Shown here: one piece after another, positions 1 through 9,477 of the stretch
Numbering within the stretch: position 1 is the first letter of the stretch
Layout: the number at the start of each line of letters is the position of its first letter
From: Clostridium cavendishii DSM 21758
GTDB taxonomy: Bacteria > Bacillota > Clostridia > Clostridiales > Clostridiaceae
Assembly: GCF_900141845.1 (NCBI RefSeq)
Contig: NZ_FQZB01000003.1
Span: 313,709-377,708, forward strand
Direction of reading: 5' to 3'
DNA length: 64,000 nucleotides
Notes under the pieces: generated by a model
What the model saw: only the letters and a program-made list of their open reading frames with translations
What the model was told of the DNA's origin: nothing
Database searches by the model: none
Made by a program: the position numbers and the translations under genes

Positions 1-37
1 TAATATTTATTTTTCCTCGTACTCCCATATTTCTCAT
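1..37 (-). CDS. possible 5' end of a gene running off the left edge
   Basis: On the minus strand an ATG at 37 follows an AGAGG ribosome binding site with 8-nt spacing and reads M-R-N-M-G-V-R-G-K-I-N-I before leaving the window. Only 12 codons are visible, so no family can be named. The binding site and the lack of a competing frame make it a reasonable gene start. Confidence 0.4.
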   Translation of the reverse strand, partial: MRNMGVRGKINI

Positions 38-135
38 ACGTTTTACCTCTTAAGACTTAGATTTAATGTCATAATAATTATCGACTAAATAAAAAAAATA
101 TTAACATTTTATAAATCTATTAATTACTTTATTTA

Positions 136-762
136 TTAAACATTCTTAAGTTTAAGTTCTTCTAAAGTGTCCTTTATTTCATTTATAGTCATTGAATTCT
201 TTTCTATATCTTCAATTGGTAGATTCATAATTTGCTCATATATATTTATAGCTTTTTCTATATAACCTGTGTCTTGTTTAAGTATTTCAAAAATTAAATC
301 ATCTACATTAGATAATTTATTATAGCCTAAGAATACATCTACCATCGATTTCTTTATACTTACTTCTACCTCATACTCACTTAACTCATTAAGTACTCTA
401 ATTAAATATTCTTCATAATATTGAACAGTATTCTCTTTTTTATTCAAATATATATCTGCTAGCATTAAATATCCTTTTTTTAGTTTTAAAAATGCCATTT
501 CATCTTTTGTGCTAAATCCCCATTCATCAATAAACAATATCCCTAATGCTGCTATTTTGCTATAATCTTTTATTCTATTATGTACAAATAGACTTTCTAG
601 CTCTTCTGAGGGAAGCTTTACTAAAAATTCTGATGGGAACCCTAAATATTTTTTATACAAAGCTTCTACATTATTCTTAAAATTATCAGTATCCTTTAAT
701 AAACCTTCAATTGAAATAAGTAATTCTTCAGCTAAAGTATCTTTTACATCATTTTTAATCAT
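136..762 (-). CDS. hypothetical protein, DUF6483-like, helical
   Basis: A 208-residue, mostly helical acidic protein with no signal peptide or membrane segment. The middle part (GFPSEFL...KLPSEELESL, then a helical stretch ending DDLIFEIL) resembles what I recall of the clostridial DUF6483 family, which is possibly TPR-like. No catalytic motif is seen and the function is unknown. An in-frame TTG four codons upstream lies inside the TTGGAGG binding site, so the ATG at 762 (MIKNDV) is chosen. It stands alone, divergent from the threonine ammonia-lyase gene. Family assignment is from memory and tentative. Confidence 0.7.
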   Translation of the reverse strand: MIKNDVKDTLAEELLISIEGLLKDTDNFKNNVEALYKKYLGFPSEFLVKLPSEELESLFVHNRIKDYSKIAALGILFIDEWGFSTKDEMAFLKLKKGYLMLADIYLNKKENTVQYYEEYLIRVLNELSEYEVEVSIKKSMVDVFLGYNKLSNVDDLIFEILKQDTGYIEKAINIYEQIMNLPIEDIEKNSMTINEIKDTLEELKLKNV

Positions 763-914
763 TATAGCCTCCAAGTTTTTTAATTATATTATATCATGCT
801 AAATCAATAAACAATATAGTCAAATTCAAACTATTCTTCTTTAATTTTTTGTGTTTAATGTTTAAAATTTGATATAATGTAAATATAATGATTTTATTAT
901 AAAGGAGATTTTTT

Positions 915-2114
915 ATGTATTTAAATCAATTTAAAAAAGCAAGAATTAACCTTAAAAATATTGTAGTAGAAACGCCTCTCATATTTAGTGAAATATTTTC
1001 TTCAGAATGCTGTAATAACGTTTATATGAAATGTGAAAATCTTCAGCTAACAGGTGCTTATAAAATACGTGGCGCTCTAAACAAAATTTCCACTTTAAGC
1101 GAAGAAGACAAAGCAAAAGGTGTCGTATGCTCATCCGCTGGTAATCATGCTCAAGGAGTTGCTTATGCATCAAAACTTTTTAATGTTAAATCTAAAATAG
1201 TAATGCCAAAAACTACACCTCTTATAAAAATTCAAAATACTAAAAATTTTGGTGGGAATGTTGTATTATTTGGGAATGTTTATGACGATGCTTACAATGA
1301 AGCTAGAAGAATAGAGCAAGAAGAACATTCAATATTCATTCATCCATTCAATGACTTGGAAGTTATATTTGGTCAAGGTACCATAGCATTAGAGATATTA
1401 GAACAACTTAATGACATTGATATAATTCTTTGCCCTATTGGTGGTGGAGGACTTATAAGTGGTATTTCCCTAGTTTGTAAAGCTTTAAAACCTAGCATTA
1501 AAATTATAGGAGTTCAAGCTTCTGGTGCTAACTCCATGGAACTTTCTTTTAAAAAGGGCTCTATTGTAAACTTACCTTCAGTAAACACTATAGCTGATGG
1601 TATCGCTGTAAAAAACCCTGGAACCCTTACATATGAATTTATAAAAAATAATGTAGACGATATAATAACTGTAGATGATAGTGATATTGTAGAAAGTTTC
1701 ATACTACTACTTGAAAAACATAAACTTCTTGCTGAGGCTTCTGGTGTTGTTTCTTTAGCAGCTCTTAAAAAGCTTAACACTTACAATAAAAATATTGTTT
1801 CTATTATAAGTGGTGGAAATATAGATATGCTTACAATATCTTCTCTTATAAATAGTGGACTTGTATCTAGAGGAAGGCTTTTTTGCTTTGATGTAGAACT
1901 GCCTAATAAGCCTGGACAACTTGTAGAGATATCAGAATTACTATCCTCACTAAGAGCTAATATTGTACAGCTTGAACATAATCAATTCAAAGCTACAGAT
2001 AGATTAAAAAATATTTTGCTTGAGGTTACTGTAGAAGCTAATGGTGAAAATCATATTCAAGTTATAAAAAAAGCTTTAATAAATGCTGGTTATACCATAA
2101 GAACTATATATTAG
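915..2114 (+). CDS. ilvA: threonine ammonia-lyase (threonine dehydratase) with ACT domain
   Basis: A 399-residue PLP enzyme of fold type II that deaminates L-threonine to 2-oxobutanoate and ammonia in the cytosol. The PLP lysine is K50 in TGAYKIRGA; SAGNHAQG (about 75) and the glycine-rich phosphate loop GGGGLISG (about 176) follow. The last 75 residues form one ACT-like domain (FDVELPNKPGQL...), as in the single-ACT class of about 400 aa shared by biosynthetic IlvA and catabolic TdcB; the sequence does not decide between them. AAAGGAG lies upstream of the ATG. A TATAAT-like -10 (about 872) with a poor -35 precedes it. No ilv cluster is adjacent. Confidence 0.9.
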   Translation: MYLNQFKKARINLKNIVVETPLIFSEIFSSECCNNVYMKCENLQLTGAYKIRGALNKISTLSEEDKAKGVVCSSAGNHAQGVAYASKLFNVKSKIVMPKTTPLIKIQNTKNFGGNVVLFGNVYDDAYNEARRIEQEEHSIFIHPFNDLEVIFGQGTIALEILEQLNDIDIILCPIGGGGLISGISLVCKALKPSIKIIGVQASGANSMELSFKKGSIVNLPSVNTIADGIAVKNPGTLTYEFIKNNVDDIITVDDSDIVESFILLLEKHKLLAEASGVVSLAALKKLNTYNKNIVSIISGGNIDMLTISSLINSGLVSRGRLFCFDVELPNKPGQLVEISELLSSLRANIVQLEHNQFKATDRLKNILLEVTVEANGENHIQVIKKALINAGYTIRTIY

Positions 2115-2149
2115 CTTTAATTATTTCAAAAATTAATGTATACTTAAGT

Positions 2150-2485
2150 GAGAATCCAAATCTTAGATTTGGTTATTCGAACTTACTCCTACGAATGTAA
2201 GTGAGTAGGAGTTTCCTTTGAGAATCCAAATCTTAAATTTGGCTATTCGAACTTGAGTAACTATCCAAATTTTAATTTGGCTAACACGAATTTACTCTAT
2301 AAGAGTACTCCTACGAACGTAAGTGAGTAGGAGTTTCATTTTTAAAAGATTACTATTTGATTAATGCGAACTTACTTATGAAAACATAATAAATAGGAGT
2401 TTCTTTTGATAAAATAAGTTTAAATTTAACTACTTGAACTTACTTTGTGAAATTACTCCTATAAATATATTAGTAAGCGTTTTAT
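2150..2485 (+). repeat. array of decayed palindromic intergenic repeats
   Basis: About five related, degenerate units in tandem between ilvA and plsC. The clearest has a palindrome CCAAATCTTAGATTTGG (2156-2172), then TTATTCGAACTTACTCC, then a hairpin ACTCCTAC/GTAGGAGT (2185-2192 with 2205-2212). Related palindromes lie at 2226-2242 and 2265-2280, and a second hairpin at 2307-2314/2327-2334. The last two units (about 2350-2403 and 2418-2485) are worn. No gene is encoded; an apparent N-terminal extension of plsC runs through it. A related single copy lies at 24088-24130. Confidence 0.75.
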
Positions 2486-2544
2486 ATAAAAAAAATTATA
2501 GATGTAAACTTAGAACTTACACTATATTAAACGAGGTGTTATTA

Positions 2545-3258
2545 ATGTTTAGAACCATAATTTGGTATACTCATTTTGGAACTAGCCTAATAGGTAAAAT
2601 TCCACATATGTATAAGGTTAAAAAATTAAAAAACAAGCTTTCTGATTCTGAATTTAATACTTATATTCATAAAACTACATCTAAATGGGCCATGTCCCAT
2701 GTAAAACTTAGTGGTGCAAGAGTTAAAGTTTTGGGTAAGGAAAATATTCCAAAAGATGAGCCTGTGGTTTTTATAAGTAACCATCAAGGTAATTTTGATA
2801 TAGCTCTTTTAATGAGTTATATAGATAAACCTAAAGGTTACGTCGCTAAAGTTGAGATGCTAAAAGTTCCAGTCCTTAGATCTTGGATGGAGTATATGCA
2901 TTGCATATTTCTTGATAGAAGCAATGTTCGTAAATCTTTAAAAACAATCCTTGAAGGAATTGAAATTTTAAAAGCCGGTCAATCATTAGTAATTTTCCCT
3001 GAAGGAACTAGAAGTAAATCTGACAAGATTGGTGAATTTAAAGCCGGTAGTTTCAAGCTTGCTACTAAAGCAAAGGTTCCTATTGTACCAATCACTATAA
3101 ATGGATCCTATAAATTAATGGAAGGTAACAATAATAAAATTAAACCTGCTGATGTAGAAGTTTATGTACACCCTATGATAAAAACTTCTAATTTATCTAA
3201 AGAAGAAATAGATAAACTGCCTGATACAGTAAAAGAAATTATAAAAAGTAAATTATAA
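2545..3258 (+). CDS. plsC: 1-acyl-sn-glycerol-3-phosphate acyltransferase
   Basis: A 237-residue member of the PlsC/LPLAT family, which acylates lysophosphatidic acid to phosphatidic acid at the inner face of the membrane. The catalytic HX4D motif is in NHQGNFD (79-85), the acceptor-binding motif is FPEGTRSK (151-158), and PIVPITI follows. The start is the ATG at 2545 behind GAGGTG; the longer open frame from 2434 lies in repeat DNA and has no binding site. The HAD phosphatase follows 35 bp downstream and may be co-transcribed. No substrate-specifying feature is visible. Confidence 0.88.
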   Translation: MFRTIIWYTHFGTSLIGKIPHMYKVKKLKNKLSDSEFNTYIHKTTSKWAMSHVKLSGARVKVLGKENIPKDEPVVFISNHQGNFDIALLMSYIDKPKGYVAKVEMLKVPVLRSWMEYMHCIFLDRSNVRKSLKTILEGIEILKAGQSLVIFPEGTRSKSDKIGEFKAGSFKLATKAKVPIVPITINGSYKLMEGNNNKIKPADVEVYVHPMIKTSNLSKEEIDKLPDTVKEIIKSKL

Positions 3259-3293
3259 ATTTAAATTAATATTTAAATACGGAGGATAAATTT

Positions 3294-4079
3294 TTGAAAA
3301 TACTAGTTAGTGATTTAGACGGAACACTTTTTAGAGATAATATTATTTGTGATAATGATTTAAAGTCTTTAGCTACCCTAAAAGATAATGGGCATAAATT
3401 TATAGTAGCTACTGGTAGAACTTTAGAAGGTGTTAGAATACTTAGTGAAAAATTCAATTTTGAATATGATTACCTTGTTTTATGTAATGGCTCCATTGTT
3501 ATGAATAGTTCACATGAAATAATATATAAAAAAAGCATAGATAATTCTATAGCACTTTCAATTATAAAAGATTATATAGATTGTGAAGACTTATACATCT
3601 ATCTAGACACCGGTACTGAAAGCTATGTACCAGTGAATAAATACGATAAAAAATTAGTAGCTGAGTTTGCAGATAATATTAAAGTATTAAATAATGAAAA
3701 AATCTTTAGGCTTAATTGTGATTTTCAAATATTATGTTTTAATTCTATCTCCAACTCTATAGAAAGAGTTGAAGCCATAAAAACTGAAATTATTTCAAAG
3801 TACGGAGATCTTGTTGAAGTCTATAGAAACACTCATTTTTTAGATATAGTTCCTAAAAACTGTTCTAAAGGTGATGGGCTTAACCATATTTTAAATGAAA
3901 TTGGTGTTAATACCACTAACGTCTATACAATAGGTGATTCTTTTAATGATTTACCTATGTTTGAAATAACTGACAATAGCTATACTTTTCACCATGTAGA
4001 CGACTTAATAAAAGCTAATGCTAATAATCATGTCCACTATGTTCATGAATGTGTAGACCATATAATTAAATCTAGTTAA
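3294..4079 (+). CDS. Cof-type HAD-superfamily phosphatase
   Basis: A 261-residue Cof/HAD-IIB hydrolase. Motif I is DLDGT (7-11) with nucleophile D7; motif II is the ATGR region (about 40); motif IV is GDSFNDLPMF (about 216-225), which holds the Mg-binding aspartates. Such enzymes remove phosphate from sugar phosphates, nucleotides or FMN; the substrate cannot be read from the sequence. Translation starts at TTG 3294, with GGAGG at 3281-3285. It follows plsC and ends at a shared bidirectional terminator. Confidence 0.85.
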   Translation: MKILVSDLDGTLFRDNIICDNDLKSLATLKDNGHKFIVATGRTLEGVRILSEKFNFEYDYLVLCNGSIVMNSSHEIIYKKSIDNSIALSIIKDYIDCEDLYIYLDTGTESYVPVNKYDKKLVAEFADNIKVLNNEKIFRLNCDFQILCFNSISNSIERVEAIKTEIISKYGDLVEVYRNTHFLDIVPKNCSKGDGLNHILNEIGVNTTNVYTIGDSFNDLPMFEITDNSYTFHHVDDLIKANANNHVHYVHECVDHIIKSS

Positions 4080-4080
4080 A

Positions 4081-4105
4081 AATGAGAAGGACAACCCTTC
4101 TCATT
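4081..4105. terminator. bidirectional intrinsic terminator
   Basis: A 10-bp perfect stem AATGAGAAGG/CCTTCTCATT with a 5-nt loop and T-runs outside both arms. It lies between the convergent HAD gene and the small anchored protein gene. Confidence 0.85.
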
Positions 4106-4107
4106 TT

Positions 4108-4602
4108 TTATTTAACCTTAACTATTTTATTTTCACCATTTTTCTCCACTACTAATTTAGCATTATCTTTAGTAAGTTTGTTATGTCCATCTACAACTAT
4201 ATTCTTTACATTATTTAATTTATAAAGATTTGTAGCAACAACCTTATCAGCCTTCTTAAAAACCATTAAAAATTCATCATCATTTAAACTTTCATTTTCC
4301 ACATCGTGTAATAATATATAACCTAAATAAGTACTACATGTAGTCCACTCTTGATTTAACTTTTCATAGATAGACTTTGATGGATAATATGGTGTAAAAA
4401 TATATACTTCATCAAACTCAAACTTAACTATTTTATTTATATCAATTTCACTATTCTTCTCTATACTCTCATCAAATGTTTTTTGTGAATCTTTAAAATC
4501 TTTGTTTTTAATTTTTATAGAATTGTATTTTGGCGTTCCTATAATTAAAAATATAAATAATATGCTAAAAAGCACAATTAATACTTTATATTTTTTTTTC
4601 AT
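4108..4602 (-). CDS. hypothetical membrane-anchored protein
   Basis: 164 residues. A lysine-rich start (MKKKYK) is followed by one hydrophobic segment (about 7-24), with no lipobox cysteine, so it is an uncleaved anchor or a signal peptide. The outer part is hydrophilic, acidic and lysine-rich. No family was recognised. The start ATG has GGAGG 7 nt upstream. Position after the convergent terminator and before the MMPL operon does not suggest a role. Confidence 0.7.
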   Translation of the reverse strand: MKKKYKVLIVLFSILFIFLIIGTPKYNSIKIKNKDFKDSQKTFDESIEKNSEIDINKIVKFEFDEVYIFTPYYPSKSIYEKLNQEWTTCSTYLGYILLHDVENESLNDDEFLMVFKKADKVVATNLYKLNNVKNIVVDGHNKLTKDNAKLVVEKNGENKIVKVK

Positions 4603-4756
4603 ATTTATCCTCCAATTATTAGTATTTATTTATATTATAGCAATAATAAAAGAAATATAATACAATATTTTCCTTAACAATTATAAATCTCTCACTCTAA
4701 TTTTTTACTACATCAAAAGTCTAGTTTAAATTAGTAGATGCAATAAATAAAAAACA

Positions 4757-4778
4757 GAGTTCCTAGATTTAGGAACTC
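4757..4778 (-). terminator. terminator of the tetR-MMPL operon
   Basis: A 9-bp perfect stem GAGTTCCTA/TAGGAACTC with a 4-nt loop, followed on the minus strand by TGTTTTTTATTT. It sits just after the stop of the helical secreted protein gene. Confidence 0.9.
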
Positions 4779-4786
4779 CATTCTTA

Positions 4787-7351
4787 CTATTTTGAAAATA
4801 TACTCTTAATCCAGGCAATAAACCCCTTCTTTTCTTCTTTTACCTGAATTTTTTCCTCATTTTTAACTTCTTTGCCCTTTATTTCTTGAGTCTTATAGAT
4901 AAATTTAACCTTACTCTCCATATTATCTGTAGCACCTGAAAAGGCAGAATAATCATTAGATATTTTAACCAGCTCATTAGCTGAATCTGCTACTCTTTTA
5001 ATCTTATCTAATTTTTCTGTACCCTCTGAATCTAATTTATCTATTCCTTCAGTATTAAATTTACCAAGCCCATCAGAAAGCATATTTGCTCCATTCTTTA
5101 GCTCTTTTATACCGCTTAAAAGTGTAGGCATATTATTAAGCATATCATTAGCCTTTTTTATATTTTGTTCTCTTAATGCATCATTTGTGATATTTAATAT
5201 TTCATCACTCTTTATTAAATCTTGTTTCATACTTAAAAGTTGTTTTATCATTTGTGGACTATTCATAATCTTATTAATATTCTCTTGTGTCATATTACTA
5301 TTTATAGCTTTAACTATTGGCTCCAAAGAATCTATATCTTCTTTAATTACTTTTATCTTATTAAATAAAGTTGCACTTGTTGGATCTTTTAATGCCTGTG
5401 AAGCTGTCATTAAAAGATCTATATTATCTTGATTTTTCTTAATGTCTAAGGTTATCTTAGTTGAAAGTTTCTTAACTTTCATTAAATCCTCTTTATTTAT
5501 ACCATTCATAACCTTATTCATTGTACTTAAACATACTTTATTATCCTGTAAAAGCTTTTGTGAATACTTAAGCTCTCCTAACATTCCCTGGATTTTTTTA
5601 ATATTCTCTTGAGCCAACATAGTTTTTAAGGTAGCTATAATAGCTTTACTTTGTTCTGAATTCAAGTCAGCATTTACACTATTTAATTTTGTAGAAGCTT
5701 CTTTCATAAATGCTTCTGTTTGAGGTAATGATTTAGCCATCTCACCTATAAAAGCTTTACTTCCCTGAACATAGCCTATAAGTCCTTGTTTTTGAGCTTC
5801 TTGTAAGTTAGATGCGTTTATCACAGAAACTACTTGATCTGCTGCTATTTTATTTTTATCTAATTCTACAGCTGCATTTGATGCCTTGTTTACATTTGAA
5901 ATCATCGCATTAAGCTTATTATTCAAATCTGCTAAATCCTTTGAATAAACTGCTACTGAATCTAATTTTGCATTTATTGCATCTGCATTTTTTAATATTA
6001 AATCTACTTTATCTAAAGAAGATAAATCTGCATTACTAATATTTTCTGTTAAATTCATTACCTGCTTTAATCCATCTAAATTATTTATAAATAAATCTAA
6101 TAATCCATAAATAGTATTTAATTTTTCATCTGTTATACTTCCATCTATTAATGCCTTATCCTCTAACAAAGAGTTCAGTGCATCTAAATTTTTCTGTATA
6201 TTTTGATTCGAAGTAACATTCTGAAGTTTTTGTATTAATGCCCCATTCATTAGATTCTCATAATTTATATCATTTATATCTTTATAAAGTTTATTACTAA
6301 TTGCTATATTTTGATTTGTCATTAAAGATGAGGTCTGTTCCAACAATGAAGTATCCATCTTTTCCATTACTAATGCATCATCTATTAGCTTTCTTGAAAG
6401 ATTAACCTTATCTGAATTTTTAATAAGGTCTAACTTTGATTTATTATCTTTACTGTCTAATTTCTTCAATATATCTTGAAGTTTTGAATCTGCCAGATTG
6501 ACAGAATCACTTAATTTTTTCCCACCATCAGCTAATTTAGTTGATGAATCCTTAAGATCTCCCAAAGCTTTTTTTAAATCATCTAACTTTTGTATATTAG
6601 AAAGCTCTTTAACCTCACCTATCTTAGGTGTAGCTGTTATCATTATTGACCCTAATTTAAAATTATTTGCTTCTCCTGTTATTTCTATTTTATCTTTAAA
6701 ATCCACACCTAGATTTAAATCTACCTCATCCAATCCTAAACTTTGTCTGATCCCTGGAATGGTTGCAAATGTAATTATATTATTATTTCCATCTGATAAT
6801 ACTGAGCCTCCATCTGTTTTTATATTCTTAAAGTTTTTATCAGGTAAATTTACTACGGCTGCAGTGGCTATTGGAGTATATAAAGTTCTTTCAACTCCTC
6901 CCACATTTACTTTATGAGCATCATTATTTGTGAATTCAATTGTTATTTTAAATTTACCATTCTTACCTGATATATCTTGAGGTGCTGTTTCTTTATCATC
7001 TAAATAATATTTTACATCTATACTTAGAGGTAATTCTTTATCAGTATTTCCTTGGTAATAAACATCATTATCTTTTACATTCCAAGTAAGAGTATCACCA
7101 TCTATATTAGGCTTTTCCTCGCCTTTCACATTCTTAATATCTTTAAGATTTGATTTATCTATTATTGTTCCACTAGTTTCTGAATGAATCCAATCCGAAA
7201 CTATCTTTTTATCTATTTTCCCATTTGAATCCATTGTTACATAAACTGCTTCATCCTTGGTTAGCTCTTTTCCATAGGCTACCTGTGGAACTACCATAGT
7301 AGCTAATAGAGTTAAGGCAATTACTTTTTTTGACATAGCTTTTCTTCTCAT
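4787..7351 (-). CDS. large secreted helical/coiled-coil protein, partner of an MMPL transporter
   Basis: 854 residues. A signal peptide (MRRKAMSKKVIALTLLATMVV, cleavage near AYG-KE) is followed by a mixed domain (about 25-260), then about 500 residues of heptad-like helix rich in L, N, K and D. A short C-terminal tail ends KGFIAWIKSIFSK, which is amphipathic rather than a clear anchor. The heptad region recalls proteins annotated as YhgE/Pip-like or X-X-X-Leu-X-X-Gly repeat proteins. The start is set at ATG 7351, since GGAGG lies 8 nt upstream and the longer ATG at 7366 contains the binding site. It is 15 bp downstream of the MMPL gene. I infer that it acts outside the membrane with that transporter. 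Confidence 0.75.
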   Translation of the reverse strand: MRRKAMSKKVIALTLLATMVVPQVAYGKELTKDEAVYVTMDSNGKIDKKIVSDWIHSETSGTIIDKSNLKDIKNVKGEEKPNIDGDTLTWNVKDNDVYYQGNTDKELPLSIDVKYYLDDKETAPQDISGKNGKFKITIEFTNNDAHKVNVGGVERTLYTPIATAAVVNLPDKNFKNIKTDGGSVLSDGNNNIITFATIPGIRQSLGLDEVDLNLGVDFKDKIEITGEANNFKLGSIMITATPKIGEVKELSNIQKLDDLKKALGDLKDSSTKLADGGKKLSDSVNLADSKLQDILKKLDSKDNKSKLDLIKNSDKVNLSRKLIDDALVMEKMDTSLLEQTSSLMTNQNIAISNKLYKDINDINYENLMNGALIQKLQNVTSNQNIQKNLDALNSLLEDKALIDGSITDEKLNTIYGLLDLFINNLDGLKQVMNLTENISNADLSSLDKVDLILKNADAINAKLDSVAVYSKDLADLNNKLNAMISNVNKASNAAVELDKNKIAADQVVSVINASNLQEAQKQGLIGYVQGSKAFIGEMAKSLPQTEAFMKEASTKLNSVNADLNSEQSKAIIATLKTMLAQENIKKIQGMLGELKYSQKLLQDNKVCLSTMNKVMNGINKEDLMKVKKLSTKITLDIKKNQDNIDLLMTASQALKDPTSATLFNKIKVIKEDIDSLEPIVKAINSNMTQENINKIMNSPQMIKQLLSMKQDLIKSDEILNITNDALREQNIKKANDMLNNMPTLLSGIKELKNGANMLSDGLGKFNTEGIDKLDSEGTEKLDKIKRVADSANELVKISNDYSAFSGATDNMESKVKFIYKTQEIKGKEVKNEEKIQVKEEKKGFIAWIKSIFSK

Positions 7352-7366
7352 TTTACCATCCTCCAT

Positions 7367-9460
7367 TTAAGCAGATATATTAACTGGTTCTGTTTTTGAT
7401 TTTTTTCCCCAGCCCTTGGTTGTTTTTGTAATTATTCCATCACAGATAATCAATAATGCTGGTATTATGAATATAATTACTAACATTGAAATAACAGCTC
7501 CTCTTGCAATAAGGAAACAAAGACTTGTAAGAAGTTCCATCTTTGATATAACTGAAATAGCAACTGTAGCTGCTGCTAAACTTAAAGCAGATGTAGTTAT
7601 TGCTTTTGCTGAACCTCTTATAGATATATTCATAGCTTCTATCTTATTAAGTCCATTAGCTGTCTGCTCTTTATATCTGGAAGTCAATAGTATTGCATAG
7701 TCTACTGTCGCTCCAAGTTGTATGGTACCTAACACTATATCAGCTACAAATGGTATTTTTGTTCCTGTTAAATATGGAATTCCTAAATTAATAAATATAG
7801 CAAGTTCAATACCAACGACTAAAATAGCTGGAATTGATGGTGATTTAAATAGTAATACAAGTACCACAAAAATTACTGCAATTGATACTAAGGCAACATT
7901 TTTAATATCTTTATCCGCAACATCTATTAAATCTTTAGTAAGTGATCCCTCGCCTGCTATCATAGCACTTTCATCATAGCCTTTTATTATTTTATTTATT
8001 TCCCCTATTTGAGCATTTTCTTCATCTTTTGCAGCCTTATATTTTGAATTTACAAGTATTAAGTTATAACCACCTTGTTTAAATACTTCTTTAACATCAC
8101 TAGGCACGAATTCATCTGGTATTCCTGCACCTAAGAATTTCTCATACCCTATAACATCGTTAACACCATCTACTTTTTCTATCTTATCTATAATTTCTGT
8201 TTGTTTATATGCTGGTAGCTTATCACTTATTATTACAAAATGTGTTGTCATCATGTTAAAAGTGTCCTTTAACTTATTTGTTGCTATAACCGATTCCATA
8301 TCCTTTGGTAATGATTCATCTAAGTTATAATATACTTCTGTATTCTTATATAGGTAAATTGATGGTATGAAAGCTAATACGAATAGAATTGTAATTATTT
8401 TATAATGTTTTGTTACAAAATCTGCTGTTTTATTGAAACTTGGTAGAAATGTCCTGTGTTTATACTTATGAATAGCTTTATCAAAAACTAATATCATAGC
8501 TGGTAGAATTGTTATAGAACATATGACACCTATTATTACACCTTTTGCCATAACTATTCCTATATCTTTTCCAAGTGATAATTGCATAGAACATAATGCT
8601 ATAAATCCCATTGATGTAGCAAAAGCACTACCTCCTATTGCTACAAATGCATTAGAGATTGCATTTGCCATGGCTTCATGCCTACTATCTGTCTTTTCTC
8701 TTTCTTCATCATATCTATGAAGTAAAAATATTGAAAAATCCATTGTTACTCCCATTTGCAGAGCTGCCGCTAATGCCTTAGTGACATAAGAGATTTCTCC
8801 TAGGAATATATTAGTACCCATATTATACAAAATTGCAATTCCTATTGATAATAGGAACAAGATAGGAACAAGAAACGAATCTACTGATAATAGTAAGATT
8901 ACTGTTGAAAATATTACTGCAAAAATTATATAATATGGTGTTTCATGATCTATTAAATCCTTTGTATCTTTGACAATAGCAGACATACCACTTAAAAAGC
9001 ATTGTTTATTCAAAAGAGATTTTATGCTTGCTATTGCACTTTGAGTTTTTTCTGAGGAAGCTCCTTCTTTAAACTTAACTACAACTAAAGTTGATTTCCC
9101 ATTGTAAATTTTGTCCTTTATATTGTCAGGTAATATTTCTTTTGGCACACTATTATCTAAGACATCACTGATCCAAAGAGCATTATCAACGCCATCTACG
9201 GTTTTTATTTTATCTTTTAAACTTGAAACATCCTTTGGCTCCATATTATCTACAACTAACATAGATGTTGCTGCATCTGAGTATACATCTTCTAATACTT
9301 TTTGTCCCCTCATACTATCCAGCTCCTGAGGTAGATACGTAAGTATATCGTAATTTATTCTTGTACAAGCCATACCAATTACTGCTGGTATAATCAGTAC
9401 CGCTGCTATTATTAAAACCATAACTCTTTTTTCAGCGATAAATCTGCCAAACTTTTTCAA
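7367..9460 (-). CDS. MMPL/RND-family transporter
   Basis: About 697 residues with the MMPL double layout: one N-terminal membrane helix, an extracellular domain, five to six helices, then the same again. The paired conserved helix motifs are visible as GVTMDFSIFLLHRYDEER (first half) and GATVDYAILLTSRYKE (second half). Family members export lipids, surfactants or drugs using proton motive force. AAAGGAG lies 9 nt before TTG 9460; an alternative ATG at 9484 overlaps the tetR stop by 7 nt and lacks a binding site, so either start could be used through coupling. It is the middle gene of tetR-MMPL-helical protein. Confidence 0.88.
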   Translation of the reverse strand: MKKFGRFIAEKRVMVLIIAAVLIIPAVIGMACTRINYDILTYLPQELDSMRGQKVLEDVYSDAATSMLVVDNMEPKDVSSLKDKIKTVDGVDNALWISDVLDNSVPKEILPDNIKDKIYNGKSTLVVVKFKEGASSEKTQSAIASIKSLLNKQCFLSGMSAIVKDTKDLIDHETPYYIIFAVIFSTVILLLSVDSFLVPILFLLSIGIAILYNMGTNIFLGEISYVTKALAAALQMGVTMDFSIFLLHRYDEEREKTDSRHEAMANAISNAFVAIGGSAFATSMGFIALCSMQLSLGKDIGIVMAKGVIIGVICSITILPAMILVFDKAIHKYKHRTFLPSFNKTADFVTKHYKIITILFVLAFIPSIYLYKNTEVYYNLDESLPKDMESVIATNKLKDTFNMMTTHFVIISDKLPAYKQTEIIDKIEKVDGVNDVIGYEKFLGAGIPDEFVPSDVKEVFKQGGYNLILVNSKYKAAKDEENAQIGEINKIIKGYDESAMIAGEGSLTKDLIDVADKDIKNVALVSIAVIFVVLVLLFKSPSIPAILVVGIELAIFINLGIPYLTGTKIPFVADIVLGTIQLGATVDYAILLTSRYKEQTANGLNKIEAMNISIRGSAKAITTSALSLAAATVAISVISKMELLTSLCFLIARGAVISMLVIIFIIPALLIICDGIITKTTKGWGKKSKTEPVNISA

Positions 9461-9477
9461 ATTAAACATCTCCTTTA

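Noticed and set aside
775..914. T-box or leader attenuator before threonine ammonia-lyase
   Set aside because: The region is only 140 bp, with no specifier stem, T-box motif or terminator.
2434..2544. N-terminal extension of PlsC
   Set aside because: It lies in repeat DNA, lacks a ribosome binding site, and the ATG at 2545 with GAGGTG gives a family-length protein.
6498..6917. Plus-strand open frame opposite the helical secreted protein
   Set aside because: Shadow of the real gene; no site and no recognisable domain.
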